Source: Lentzea nigeriaca (GTDB lineage: Bacteria; Actinomycetota; Actinomycetes; Mycobacteriales; Pseudonocardiaceae). From it: a stretch of 64,000 bases of DNA. The stretch lies in the NCBI RefSeq assembly GCF_016907955.1, contig NZ_JAFBCX010000022.1:52520-116519 (forward strand). The letters are read 5' to 3'. Positions within the stretch are counted from its first letter, which is position 1, and every line of letters starts with the position of its first letter. The notes under the pieces are model-generated. The model made no database searches and was not told the origin of the DNA. It was given only the letters and a program-made list of their open reading frames with translations. The position numbers were made by a program, and so were the translations under genes. Shown piece after piece: positions 1 to 7,689 of this stretch.

Positions 1-1
1 G

Positions 2-139
2 CTCGCCCCGATCGTGTACATCGACCTGGTCGGCGTGGACCGCGACGAGGCGAAACGGCGTCTGCTGAACGGCAGCAGACCCGAACGGCCGCGCGTGGCG
101 ACGGAACCGCCGTTCCCAGGATCTCGACCGTCCACATGA
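2..139 (+). CDS. C-terminal fragment of a TIR-domain protein (5' truncated by window edge)
   Basis: The open frame runs in from the left edge and stops at TGA 137-139. The visible 45 residues contain a YIDLVGVDRDEAKRRLLNG-type stretch. This matches the C-terminal helix region of actinobacterial TIR proteins, where a VYxDLxGLDxxxARxRLLxG pattern closes the fold, followed by a proline-rich tail. TIR domains act as NAD+-consuming effectors or as adaptors; catalytic residues would lie left of the window. The identification rests on one short motif and is tentative, but a second TIR gene lies 20 kb downstream in the conflict cluster. Confidence 0.5.
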   Translation, partial: LAPIVYIDLVGVDRDEAKRRLLNGSRPERPRVATEPPFPGSRPST

Positions 140-186
140 GACCGGTTGCTCGATCACGTCACGGCGGCACCGAAGTGCGAACCGCC

Positions 187-306
187 TCAGTGTCGAGCGC
201 GGTCGGTCGCGCAGGCGACGAGCAGCATCGCCGTGACGACCGCGAGCGCGTGATCTCCGCTGAGCGCGCAGACGCACGCCAGCGTGAACCACAGCAGCAA
301 CCTCAT
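187..306 (-). CDS. 39-aa small membrane peptide, leaderless
   Basis: The frame starts MRLLLWFTLACVCALSG and continues through a second hydrophobic run, AVVTAMLLVACA, to a charged DRARH end. It therefore looks like a tiny two-pass or hairpin membrane peptide. There is no Shine-Dalgarno, but TAACCT lies exactly 7 nt upstream of the ATG, the spacing seen at other leaderless starts in this window. A second tiny membrane-protein gene lies 75 nt upstream on the same strand. No family is recognised. Candidate roles include a type I toxin-like peptide or a small regulator of a membrane complex; neither is shown by sequence. Confidence 0.45.
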   Translation of the reverse strand: MRLLLWFTLACVCALSGDHALAVVTAMLLVACATDRARH

Positions 307-313
307 GAATTCG

Positions 314-319
314 AGGTTA
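314..319 (-). promoter_or_regulatory. -10 hexamer TAACCT for a leaderless gene
   Basis: Read on the minus strand, TAACCT is followed by 7 nt and the ATG of the 39-aa peptide gene. That spacing puts the transcription start at the start codon. No clear -35 is visible. Confidence 0.4.
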
Positions 320-381
320 GGGACTGTGTGACGGCGAGCACACCTGAATTAGGCAACGCTTGAGGTAACTCGTTCCCGCCA

Positions 382-495
382 TCACCTCCGGGGAGGCTTG
401 CGCCGGCGAACCCCGCACACGACGGCGGTCAGCAGCACCAGCAGCACCTCGGCCACGCGCATGGACAACAACGATGTCTCCACGACGATCCGCAT
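382..495 (-). CDS. 37-aa small single-pass membrane peptide
   Basis: The frame begins MRIVVETSLLSM, carries one hydrophobic helix (VAEVLLVLLTAVVCGV, about residues 14-29) and ends in a strongly basic RRRKPPRR tail, predicting an N-out/C-in single-pass peptide. A strong Shine-Dalgarno, GGGGAGGA, ends 6 nt upstream of the ATG. A TGTAAT -10-like hexamer lies further upstream. Size, hydrophobicity and orientation match the neighbouring 39-aa gene, so the two may be a tandem pair. No family is recognised. Confidence 0.45.
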   Translation of the reverse strand: MRIVVETSLLSMRVAEVLLVLLTAVVCGVRRRKPPRR

Positions 496-634
496 CGGAC
501 TTCCTCCCCATTCCCTGGTGATTACACGATGTCGGCGGCTGAGCGGTTCGTCATCCTCCTGTTCAGGAGGACACGGGAGGACGTTGCCGGGGTGCGCGGT
601 GCGTGCTGGAATGAGGTGATCTCCAGGGGGTGCC

Positions 635-1480
635 GTGTACTTCAACGACGAAGTCGACTGGTCCGAGGTGTTCCGGGAGCACATTTCCCGGCCCAGCCTC
701 GCGGATCCGCGCAATCCGCGCCGATCCGCGTACGTCACCACGATGACGTTCCTCGAGGGCGGGCTGCAGGAGATCGACGATCAGCTGTCGGGGCGCAGCC
801 GCCACAGCCGGGACGAGCTCGCGGGTGCCCGGCTGACCCGCGACATCGTGTTGCGGCGGGCCGCCGCGCTCGCCGCGGACCTGCCGTTCGCGGTGCACGT
901 GGGCGAGGGCGCGTTCAAGGACCGCTGGCCGGGAAACGGCGGCATGGCGAACTTCTTCATGTGCCTCATCAAGTACACGTGCACGGCGCCGCGCTGGGGG
1001 CTCTTCCTCGACTACGGGCCGCGGCGGGTGCTCGCCGAGCTGCCCAGGGTGAGCAAAGGCGAGCTCGACCTCACCGACCTCATCACGAAAATCGCCACGC
1101 ACGACCTCCGGATGCGCATCCGGCTGGCGCGGTACTGGTTGTTCCAGCTCTCGCTGACGATCGACGCGAAGTGGCGGGCCGTTGCCACGAGGGCGTACCG
1201 GGAACTGCTCGAGGCGTACTCCACGCGGTGGGAGCCGGTGTACAAGGAAGGGCTGCGGCTGCTCGGCGCGCGGTTCCGGCCCGGGATGACCGCGCGGAAG
1301 CTCAGTTCCATGGTGTCGGCGCAGACGTCGGGCTTCGCGCAGCACATCGCGGGCACCGGCGACGACACGGGCGGCGATCAAGACCTGTTCGTGACGTCGG
1401 TCCAGGCGCTGATCTACGCCGCACTCGATCCCGGCGACGAACGTGGCATCACGGAAGCCCTGCGCGACATCCTGACTTAG
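635..1480 (+). CDS. Hypothetical protein, 281 aa
   Basis: The gene starts at GTG 635 with an AGGGGG Shine-Dalgarno 5-10 nt upstream. The product is soluble, with no signal peptide or membrane segment, and rich in Arg, Leu and Ala. Helical stretches around residues 145-210 vaguely resemble the ligand-binding half of TetR-type regulators, but no N-terminal helix-turn-helix can be seen, so I do not assign that family. A short Gly/Asp-rich linker lies near residues 243-250. An imperfect hairpin follows the stop codon. The gene stands alone between the small membrane genes and the chitinase. Function unknown. Confidence 0.6.
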   Translation: MYFNDEVDWSEVFREHISRPSLADPRNPRRSAYVTTMTFLEGGLQEIDDQLSGRSRHSRDELAGARLTRDIVLRRAAALAADLPFAVHVGEGAFKDRWPGNGGMANFFMCLIKYTCTAPRWGLFLDYGPRRVLAELPRVSKGELDLTDLITKIATHDLRMRIRLARYWLFQLSLTIDAKWRAVATRAYRELLEAYSTRWEPVYKEGLRLLGARFRPGMTARKLSSMVSAQTSGFAQHIAGTGDDTGGDQDLFVTSVQALIYAALDPGDERGITEALRDILT

Positions 1481-1508
1481 TGGCGTGTCGCAGCTATCTC
1501 TTGGGATG

Positions 1509-1567
1509 TGACAGTGAGAGTGATGCCGGCAGGCAGCCGCGCTTCGATCACGCTCTCATGACTGTCA
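1509..1567 (+). terminator. Imperfect hairpin downstream of the hypothetical gene
   Basis: TGACAGT at 1509-1515 pairs with ACTGTCA at 1561-1567, and GAGAG/CTCTC and TGAT/ATCA segments continue the stem inward with interior loops. It lies 29 nt after the stop at 1480. There is no T-tract, so it is only a candidate terminator. Confidence 0.35.
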
Positions 1568-1719
1568 ACTGCACGGTTGGCAGCAGTCGGGGTGATCAGC
1601 AAACGTTTGCGTCAGCATTTCTCTACCGCCATCTCGGCAGCGACGTGCATGAGCGCGCCCATCCGGGCTTTCGGTGACGAGCACCAGACCGCCCAGACCA
1701 CTGGCCATCCTCGGGCTGA

Positions 1720-1731
1720 TGGTCTATACCA
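1720..1731 (+). promoter_or_regulatory. DasR-type operator (dre-like) upstream of the chitinase gene
   Basis: TGGTCTATACCA differs by one base from the palindromic core TGGTCTAGACCA of the DasR-responsive element, which represses chitinolytic genes in streptomycetes until aminosugar phosphates accumulate. It lies 40 nt before the chitinase start and overlaps a TATACC stretch that could be the -10 region. Site resemblance is seen; regulation by DasR is inferred. Confidence 0.55.
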
Positions 1732-1771
1732 ATGATGACCCACCTCACCCCCTGCTCCGAGGAGGTTCGTC

Positions 1772-2725
1772 ATGAAGCTGTCCAGGATCGGCGTGATCGC
1801 CGCGATGATGGCGATGGCTCTGCCCCTGCCCACCGCCCAGGCGGCCACGGCGTCGTCCATCGCGCCCTACGTGGACATGGGCGCGTGGCCGACGCCCGTG
1901 TTGTCCGAGATGGCGAGCAAAGGTGGCGTGAAGAGCTTCACGCTCGGGTTCGTCACCTCGTACGGCTGCAAGGCCAGCTGGTTCGGCGCCTACGACCCGC
2001 GGACCGGCTGGCAGAAGGAGGAGATCGCCAAGCTCCGCGCGGCCGGAGGGGACGTGAAGATCTCGTTCGGCGGCGCGTCCGGCATCGAGCTGGCGTACTA
2101 CTGCACGACGCCGACGACGCTGGCCGACGAGTACGACGCCGTGGTCAAGGCGTATTCGTTGAAGTACGTGGACTTCGACATCGAGGGGGCGGCGGTGGCC
2201 GATCCCACGACGGTGCAGCGGCGGTCGCAGGCGTTGAAGATCCTGCAGGACCGCAATCCCGGGTTGAAGATCTCGTTGACGTTGCCGGTGCTGCCCAGCG
2301 GGCTGACGCAGGACGGCGTGAACGTGGTGCGGTCGGCCAGGAACGCCGGCGTGAACCTGGATCTGGTCAACATCATGGCCATGGACTACTACCAGGGGCC
2401 CGCTGACCAGGGCGCCAAGGCCATCGCGGCGGCCAAGGCCACGCAGGCTCAGGTCAAGGCGGTGTACGGGCTCACGGACTCGGCCGCGTGGAAGAAGATC
2501 GGGGTCACGCCGATGCTGGGCGTCAACGACTCGCAGAACGAGATCTTCTACCAGAGGGACGCTCGGGCGCTGGTGAGCTTCGCGAGCACGGTGCACCTCG
2601 GCATGCTCTCGTTCTGGGAGCAGGGACGGGATGCCAACGCCTGCACCGGAGCCTTGTACCGGTGCACGAACATCGCGCAGCAGCCCTACGAGTTCGCGCG
2701 GATCTTCGCGGGCTACAACGGTTAG
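1772..2725 (+). CDS. Secreted GH18 family chitinase
   Basis: This is a 317-residue extracellular chitinase-type glycoside hydrolase. A GAGGAGG Shine-Dalgarno precedes ATG 1772. A Sec signal peptide covers about residues 1-25 (MKLSRIG, hydrophobic core, TAQA cleavage). The GH18 catalytic signature appears as YVDFDIEG near residues 131-138, with the last Glu as the expected acid/base. SFGG upstream and MAMDYY downstream are the other conserved beta-strand motifs. It has no separate chitin-binding module, so it is a catalytic-domain-only enzyme like many actinobacterial GH18 proteins. A DasR-like operator upstream supports aminosugar control. The 3' end overlaps the convergent NIS synthetase gene by 4 nt. 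Confidence 0.92.
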   Translation: MKLSRIGVIAAMMAMALPLPTAQAATASSIAPYVDMGAWPTPVLSEMASKGGVKSFTLGFVTSYGCKASWFGAYDPRTGWQKEEIAKLRAAGGDVKISFGGASGIELAYYCTTPTTLADEYDAVVKAYSLKYVDFDIEGAAVADPTTVQRRSQALKILQDRNPGLKISLTLPVLPSGLTQDGVNVVRSARNAGVNLDLVNIMAMDYYQGPADQGAKAIAAAKATQAQVKAVYGLTDSAAWKKIGVTPMLGVNDSQNEIFYQRDARALVSFASTVHLGMLSFWEQGRDANACTGALYRCTNIAQQPYEFARIFAGYNG

Positions 2726-4155
2726 TGCCGGTACAGCGGGTTCGGGCAGTCGACGTACCGGCCCGCCGCGCCTTCCGCGCGCGTCCAGCGCAGCAGCAGG
2801 TTGGCCTTCGCGGGCACGGTCGGACTCTCCAGCAACGACCTCAGCAGCGGGAACGAACCGTGCCCAGCGAAGACAGCTCGTGCCTCCGCCCACACGTTCA
2901 GATCCGGGTGCCGGTCCATCACCGCACCCGCGATCTCCATCAGGTGGTTCACGACGAGGCAGTACTGCAGCCGCTCCCAGCCCTTCGCCTCGGACACCCC
3001 GCGCGACCCACCAGAACCGTCCACTTCGGACAAAAGCGCTGCATGTCGTGGCAGCAAACGCATTCCCTCGTGGTCGCGGTAGAACGCCTGCACCGGCATC
3101 CCGGCAGCGTCCACACCCACCAGTACGTTCTGCAGATGGCACTCCATCACGACGCCGTGCGCGAAGAACGCGTGCAGCACAGGAGGAACGATGACCGAGA
3201 CGTACTGCCGGAACCACCGCAGGGCGCCGTCCCGGTCGAGGCCGTCCAGCGGGTTGCCGTCGAAGCCCTCGCTGATTCCGGCCGCCAGCAACGGGGTGAC
3301 ACCGGGCAACGTGTGCCGCCGCACGCCGTCGCGCACCACGACCGCGAGCCCTTCGAAGCACTCCGGCGAGGTCCGGTAACCGCGGTCGATCAGAAAAGCC
3401 GTGCCGGGGTAGGTCGAGGCGATGTCCGCGAACACCGGTCTCAGCACGCGCGCGAGCGGCGGGATCCAGCGCAGGTCGTGGGCCCACAGGCGGCGCACGT
3501 CGTTGGTGATCTGCACGTCGAGGCTGAACTTGTAGAACAGGTCGGCTGCCGGGTCGTAGACCGTGCGCACCGACGACGTGGGCCAGACCTCGTGCTCGGC
3601 GACAGCACCTGACCTGCCCAGCAACGACAGCTGCCACGGATGCGCCGGCAGCACTCCGCGCGGCAGCGGGACGTCGCCGTCGTCGACGAACTCGCCTTCC
3701 AAGTGCACCAACGAAAAACGGGCGTGCACCTCCGGCGAGTACGGCAGCCACTCCGCCGCGGGCAGGCCGCCGCGGCCCTTCGGCGCGGGGTGGTAGCGGT
3801 GACCGGCGATCAACGCCTGCTCGGAGCGTTGGTAGAGGTCGGCGGGCGGGGCGGGACGTGCCGCCAGCATCGCCGCGACGGCCGAGTGCGAACCCGCGAT
3901 CTCGTCGAGGAAACCGACCGGCGGGTCGCCGAGCTCCTTGGTGATCAACACGGCCAGCTCGTGCCACGACACGGAGTGCCACGATCCGGTGAACACCTCG
4001 GGGTCTGACAGCCAGCGACCCTGCCGTGCGCGCAGCAGGACGCCCGTGCGCGGCAGGCGGATCGTGCCGTCCTCACCCACCTGACCCACTTCGCGCCGCA
4101 GGCAGTTGAGCAGGGCGGTCGAGGTGATGCCGTCGGGGTCAGAGGTCGCTTCCAC
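2722..4155 (-). CDS. NIS siderophore synthetase, IucA/IucC family
   Basis: This 477-aa protein belongs to the NRPS-independent siderophore synthetases, which use ATP to adenylate a carboxylate such as citrate or succinyl units and condense it with an amine or alcohol. Visible family motifs are HRYHPAPKGRGG (nucleotide-binding loop), LPAHPWQ, KFSLDVQITNDVR and ECHLQNVLVG, followed by the short FhuF-like C-terminal half; the chain ends in NPLYRH. The start is GTG 4155; the N-terminal ALLNCLRRE segment fits the family. It is divergent from a second NIS gene with only 22 nt between starts. No amine monooxygenase, decarboxylase or siderophore exporter is in the window. Confidence 0.88.
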   Translation of the reverse strand: MEATSDPDGITSTALLNCLRREVGQVGEDGTIRLPRTGVLLRARQGRWLSDPEVFTGSWHSVSWHELAVLITKELGDPPVGFLDEIAGSHSAVAAMLAARPAPPADLYQRSEQALIAGHRYHPAPKGRGGLPAAEWLPYSPEVHARFSLVHLEGEFVDDGDVPLPRGVLPAHPWQLSLLGRSGAVAEHEVWPTSSVRTVYDPAADLFYKFSLDVQITNDVRRLWAHDLRWIPPLARVLRPVFADIASTYPGTAFLIDRGYRTSPECFEGLAVVVRDGVRRHTLPGVTPLLAAGISEGFDGNPLDGLDRDGALRWFRQYVSVIVPPVLHAFFAHGVVMECHLQNVLVGVDAAGMPVQAFYRDHEGMRLLPRHAALLSEVDGSGGSRGVSEAKGWERLQYCLVVNHLMEIAGAVMDRHPDLNVWAEARAVFAGHGSFPLLRSLLESPTVPAKANLLLRWTRAEGAAGRYVDCPNPLYRH

Positions 4156-4177
4156 CGATGTCCGCTTCCCTGGGGCG

Positions 4178-5545
4178 ATGTGTCAGGATCAGGTCATTCT
4201 GACCCAGACCCCGGTTGAGGCCGAATTCGCCGCCGCGCTCGACGGCGAGCGTGCCGAGCGGTTCCTCGCGGCACTGCCGGGAGCCCGCGCGGCCGTTCTC
4301 GCACGCCTGCGCAGAGCCTTCGCGGTCGAACCGCTGCCGCAGGTCAGCGTGGACGAGTTCCTCCACCCGGCCGACCTCCTCACCGCACTGCGCTGGCCGA
4401 ACTCCGCGAACCTCGTCGCCGAGGTCGCCCACAGCGTGGCCGGACTGGCGTTGTCCCGCACGACGAGCCCGCTCACCACGCCGTTCCTCGGCCGCTCGCT
4501 GGAGGAGCACGAGCAGAGCGTCGTCGACGGCCATCCGCTGCACCCGTGCTGCCGCAACCGCACCGGGTTCACCGCCCTCGACCACCTCGCGTACGGCCCC
4601 GAGCACCGGCCGGCGGTCGCTCTGCGCCTGCACCCGGTGAAGGAGCACGTCGTGTTCGGCGACTGGCCGGACGAACTGCGGGACGGCAAGGAGATCCTGC
4701 TGCCGGTGCACCCGTGGCAGGCCGACCACCTCGACATCACCACCATCGGCAGGCTCGACGCCAGCCCGTTGATGGCCCTGCGGACCCTGTCGACCGGCGA
4801 CTGGCACGTCAAAACCACGCTGAGCGCCCAGATCACCTCGGCCGTGCGGGACATCTCCGGCGGCTCGATCACCACGGCCACCACGGTCTCCTGCTTCCTC
4901 TCTGGCGTCGTCGAGGGCATCGAACTGCAGCCGAACCGAGCCTCGGCCGCGGTGCTCACGAACGGCGAACCGGACCGCGCGCTCGGCGTGATCCTGCGCG
5001 ACAAACCAGTGCCACGCTCGAACGAGACCCTGCTGCCGCTCGCCGCGCTGACCGCTCGTCCCGTCGACGGCGGCCCACCACCGATCCGCGCGCTCGGCGA
5101 CCCGGTCGAGTGGCTCCGCGAGTTCGCCGAGCTGACCGTGCCGCCGTTGATGACGCTGCTCGCCCGCGGTGTGGCGTTGGAGGCGCACGAGCAGAACCTG
5201 GTGGTGGGTCTCGTCGACGGCCGACCGTCCCGGGTGATCTACCGCGACCTGGCCGACATCCGCGTCAGCCCTCGCGAGGACCTGCCCGAACGCCTGCACG
5301 CGAGCCCGGAGGCCCTGCGCGCCAAGACGTTCGCGACGTTCTTCGCGACCGCGCTGACGGGGCTGATCACCGCACTCGACGCGCCGGACGCCGACCTGTG
5401 GCGAACGGTGGCGAAGGCGGTCCCGGACACCCCGGACCGGCCCGCGTTGCTGCACGATCCGTTGCCCGCCAAGCCGTTGACGTTGATGCGCCTCGACCCG
5501 GCGACGAAGGCCTGGGCACACCTGCCCAACCCCTTCAGCCGATGA
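4178..5545 (+). CDS. Second NIS siderophore synthetase, IucA/IucC family
   Basis: This 455-aa synthetase starts at ATG 4178; an in-frame upstream start at 4106 would overlap the divergent gene and is not preferred. Motifs are HPLHPCCRNRTGF, LPVHPWQ, VKTTLSAQITSAVR and EAHEQNLVVG, ending with LPNPFSR. The first motif lacks the lysine found in most relatives (HPxHPxxKxRxG) and in its divergent neighbour, which may alter substrate or nucleotide handling. The pair presumably performs two successive condensations on one carboxylate backbone, as in dual-NIS pathways. The stop overlaps the convergent unknown gene by 11 nt. Confidence 0.87.
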   Translation: MCQDQVILTQTPVEAEFAAALDGERAERFLAALPGARAAVLARLRRAFAVEPLPQVSVDEFLHPADLLTALRWPNSANLVAEVAHSVAGLALSRTTSPLTTPFLGRSLEEHEQSVVDGHPLHPCCRNRTGFTALDHLAYGPEHRPAVALRLHPVKEHVVFGDWPDELRDGKEILLPVHPWQADHLDITTIGRLDASPLMALRTLSTGDWHVKTTLSAQITSAVRDISGGSITTATTVSCFLSGVVEGIELQPNRASAAVLTNGEPDRALGVILRDKPVPRSNETLLPLAALTARPVDGGPPPIRALGDPVEWLREFAELTVPPLMTLLARGVALEAHEQNLVVGLVDGRPSRVIYRDLADIRVSPREDLPERLHASPEALRAKTFATFFATALTGLITALDAPDADLWRTVAKAVPDTPDRPALLHDPLPAKPLTLMRLDPATKAWAHLPNPFSR

Positions 5546-6545
5546 GCGCTTCCCGGTGCTCCCACGCCAACGACAGCAGCGCCGCACCCGCGGCCTGCGT
5601 CGGTTCGTGGTGGACGAAGCGCTCGACGTTGGCGGCGGTGAACGGGAGTCCTTCCAGGACACGGCCTTCGTCGTTGTGGGACACCAGATCGCCGAAAAGC
5701 GAGTCGAACCGCTGAGCCTCGATCACCGCCACGGTGAGCATGTCGGTCGCGAACGTGAGCGGGTCCACGCCCATGCCGAGGTACGACACGCGCGCCGCCG
5801 ACGTCAGCTCCCGCGCGAACGGCCAGGTCACGTAGTCGGCGGCGTGCACCTCGGGAACACCGAGCAGTTCCTCGGCGAACTCGCGGATCATGCTGTGCCA
5901 CAACGAAAAATCGTCGTCACCGGCCGACTGGAACACTCCGACCGGAAGCACCTGGTACATGCCGCCCGCATGCCCGACGCGCTTCGGGTCGCGCCAGTGC
6001 AGGAAGAACGTCGCGTCACCGGTCGCCGGGTCGTGCCGGATCGTGAGGGTGCTGATGGCGACGTTGGTGGGCCTGCGCGAAGGGTCGCACGGGTTGCCGA
6101 CGGACGAACGCAGAAGCAACTCGCCGGTGTGGCCGAGTTCGCGGGCCGCGTACTCGTGCGCGCAGGCCTCGCCCACGTCGATGCCGTCGAAGTACGAGCC
6201 GATGCCGAACGTCAGGTGCCGGTCGGTGAAGCCGAGCAACCGGTAGGTCTCGCGGTTCTCGAACACGCTCGGCGCGGCCAGCGCGGCCATCGCCTCCGAA
6301 TAGCTCCGGTAGCCGTCGGGCAGCAGGTCCGTGACGAGAGGAGGCAGCTCGGGCGACGGACGCAGCTCCAGCGACAGGTCCGCGAGCGGCACCGGCGCGG
6401 CCGGCGTCCAGTGCGGCGACGTGAGCAGGGGCGTGTCCGCGACCTTCGGCACGTCCGGGTACTCCCCCGCGGCCTTCAGAGCCAGCGCGTGGCGGTGTCG
6501 CAGCAGGTGGGCGCGCACGGCGAGCCACTGGTCCGGCGTCGGCAT
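5535..6545 (-). CDS. Conserved hypothetical protein, possible Nudix-like C-terminal region
   Basis: The 336-aa product starts MPTPDQWLAVRAHLLRHRHA at ATG 6545. It resembles the C-terminal body of certain large actinobacterial XRE-type regulators, which share GGMYQVLPVGVFQ and DDFSLWHSMIREFAEELLG. The REFAEELLG stretch near residues 220-228 looks like half of a Nudix box, but the upstream Gly and Glu of the full box are absent. Here there is no helix-turn-helix, so only the downstream module is present. It converges on the NIS synthetase gene, and nothing shows a direct siderophore role. Function unknown. Confidence 0.65.
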   Translation of the reverse strand: MPTPDQWLAVRAHLLRHRHALALKAAGEYPDVPKVADTPLLTSPHWTPAAPVPLADLSLELRPSPELPPLVTDLLPDGYRSYSEAMAALAAPSVFENRETYRLLGFTDRHLTFGIGSYFDGIDVGEACAHEYAARELGHTGELLLRSSVGNPCDPSRRPTNVAISTLTIRHDPATGDATFFLHWRDPKRVGHAGGMYQVLPVGVFQSAGDDDFSLWHSMIREFAEELLGVPEVHAADYVTWPFARELTSAARVSYLGMGVDPLTFATDMLTVAVIEAQRFDSLFGDLVSHNDEGRVLEGLPFTAANVERFVHHEPTQAAGAALLSLAWEHREALIG

Positions 6546-6616
6546 ACCGCCATTGTCCCGGAGACGGCGAAACGACCGGGTCTCCCTGCCTGACCCGGTC
6601 TCCGCCTGTGAGGCTG

Positions 6617-6964
6617 TCAGGTCCGCCAGCGCCGCGACGCCTGGACGACGTCGCCAACGGCGCGAGCGAGGCTTCCGTCGGCGTCGACGTGGCGCTCGTA
6701 CCCGGCCGGAAGCGGCTCGGCCACCTCGGGAGGAGCCTCGTACGGGCCGCTGTCGTCCCAACGCAGCATGCGTGCCGTCTTCACGAAAGCCACCGCCGCG
6801 GCCAGCAGCAGCACCCCGATCACGACCGGCCACCAGACCGATTCCGCGATCGCGATGGCGAACTGGACCTGGGCCACCACGACGAACACGACAGTCAGTC
6901 CGACCACCGACCACGGGGCCGATCTACCATCGCGTCTGCGCTTGGCGGCACCGGTTGCCCCCAT
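6617..6964 (-). CDS. Small two-pass membrane protein, 115 aa
   Basis: The start was set at ATG 6964 because GGAGGTG lies 7 nt upstream; longer in-frame starts lack a ribosome site. After a basic N-terminus (AAKRRRDGRSAP) come two adjacent hydrophobic helices at about residues 17-38 and 43-62. A soluble acidic tail of about 50 residues follows with a PYEAPPEVAEPLPAGYERHVDADG segment. It lies upstream of and co-directional with the unknown gene ending at 5535, separated by 71 nt. No family is recognised. Confidence 0.6.
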   Translation of the reverse strand: MGATGAAKRRRDGRSAPWSVVGLTVVFVVVAQVQFAIAIAESVWWPVVIGVLLLAAAVAFVKTARMLRWDDSGPYEAPPEVAEPLPAGYERHVDADGSLARAVGDVVQASRRWRT

Positions 6965-7142
6965 TGGCGTCACCTCCACCGATGTTGTCGTGGACATCGG
7001 CGATTGATCGCACGGAGTTACAACATCCAAGAGTACTACCTGGTCGTTTGGTTGCGTTCCGTCATCGTCGGCACATCCACCCATCAGGTACTCCGCGCCC
7101 ACGGCCCGTGCGCGATTCATCCTCTGGTGTGATCATCAACCC

Positions 7143-7673
7143 GTGTCAGCACTGCACGCGGGAGACCCCGCCTCATTCGCCGCCGACGTTCTCGACGAGG
7201 GACCTGCCGAGGTCGAGTACGAGCCAGGCATAGCCGGCAGGAGGCCGACCAAGACGTCCGCAGGAGGAGCGCTGATCCGTGATTCCACCGGACGTGTGCT
7301 CTTCGTCGTGCCGATTTACAAATCGGTACTGGACATCCCAGGTGGTATGACCGACGCGAACGAGTCGCCCAAGGCTGCGACGATCCGCGAGATCCGCGAG
7401 GAACTCGGGCTGGACGTCGAGCCGGGGCCGTTGCTCGTCGTGGACTGGACGCCGCGCAACGGCGTGTGGAGCGACTGCCATCAGTTCGTGTTCGACGGCG
7501 GGATCATCGATGGCGCCACCGCGCACGACGACGAGTTGGAGGGCGTGGTCTACCTGACGCTCGACGAGGCCCGGCCGAGGATCTACCCGTCGCTGCATCG
7601 CCGGCTGACGCTCGCGTTACAGGCCCTGGAGACCAAGACGACCTACTACGCCGAGTTCGGCCGGGAGGTCTAG
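7143..7673 (+). CDS. Nudix hydrolase
   Basis: The 176-aa protein hydrolyses a nucleoside diphosphate linked to some moiety X, releasing the monophosphate. A complete Nudix box is visible: GGMTDAN, Glu, seven residues, then REIREELGL (GX5EX7REUXEEXGU), at about residues 69-91, providing the Mg2+-binding glutamates. An N-terminal extension of 35-40 residues precedes the fold. The start is GTG 7143, without a clear Shine-Dalgarno. Substrate cannot be predicted from sequence. The PLP-enzyme gene follows after 16 nt but appears to have its own promoter. Confidence 0.9.
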   Translation: MSALHAGDPASFAADVLDEGPAEVEYEPGIAGRRPTKTSAGGALIRDSTGRVLFVVPIYKSVLDIPGGMTDANESPKAATIREIREELGLDVEPGPLLVVDWTPRNGVWSDCHQFVFDGGIIDGATAHDDELEGVVYLTLDEARPRIYPSLHRRLTLALQALETKTTYYAEFGREV

Positions 7674-7677
7674 CAAT

Positions 7678-7683
7678 TAAGCT
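7678..7683 (+). promoter_or_regulatory. -10 hexamer TAAGCT, leaderless promoter
   Basis: TAAGCT is followed by 6 nt and ATG 7690 with no Shine-Dalgarno between. It implies independent leaderless transcription of the PLP-enzyme gene although only 16 nt separate it from the Nudix gene. Confidence 0.5.
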
Positions 7684-7689
7684 CGCCGC

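Noticed and set aside
4106..4177. A longer start for the plus-strand NIS synthetase
   Set aside because: It would overlap the divergent NIS gene start by 50 nt and adds residues without family resemblance; ATG 4178 is preferred.
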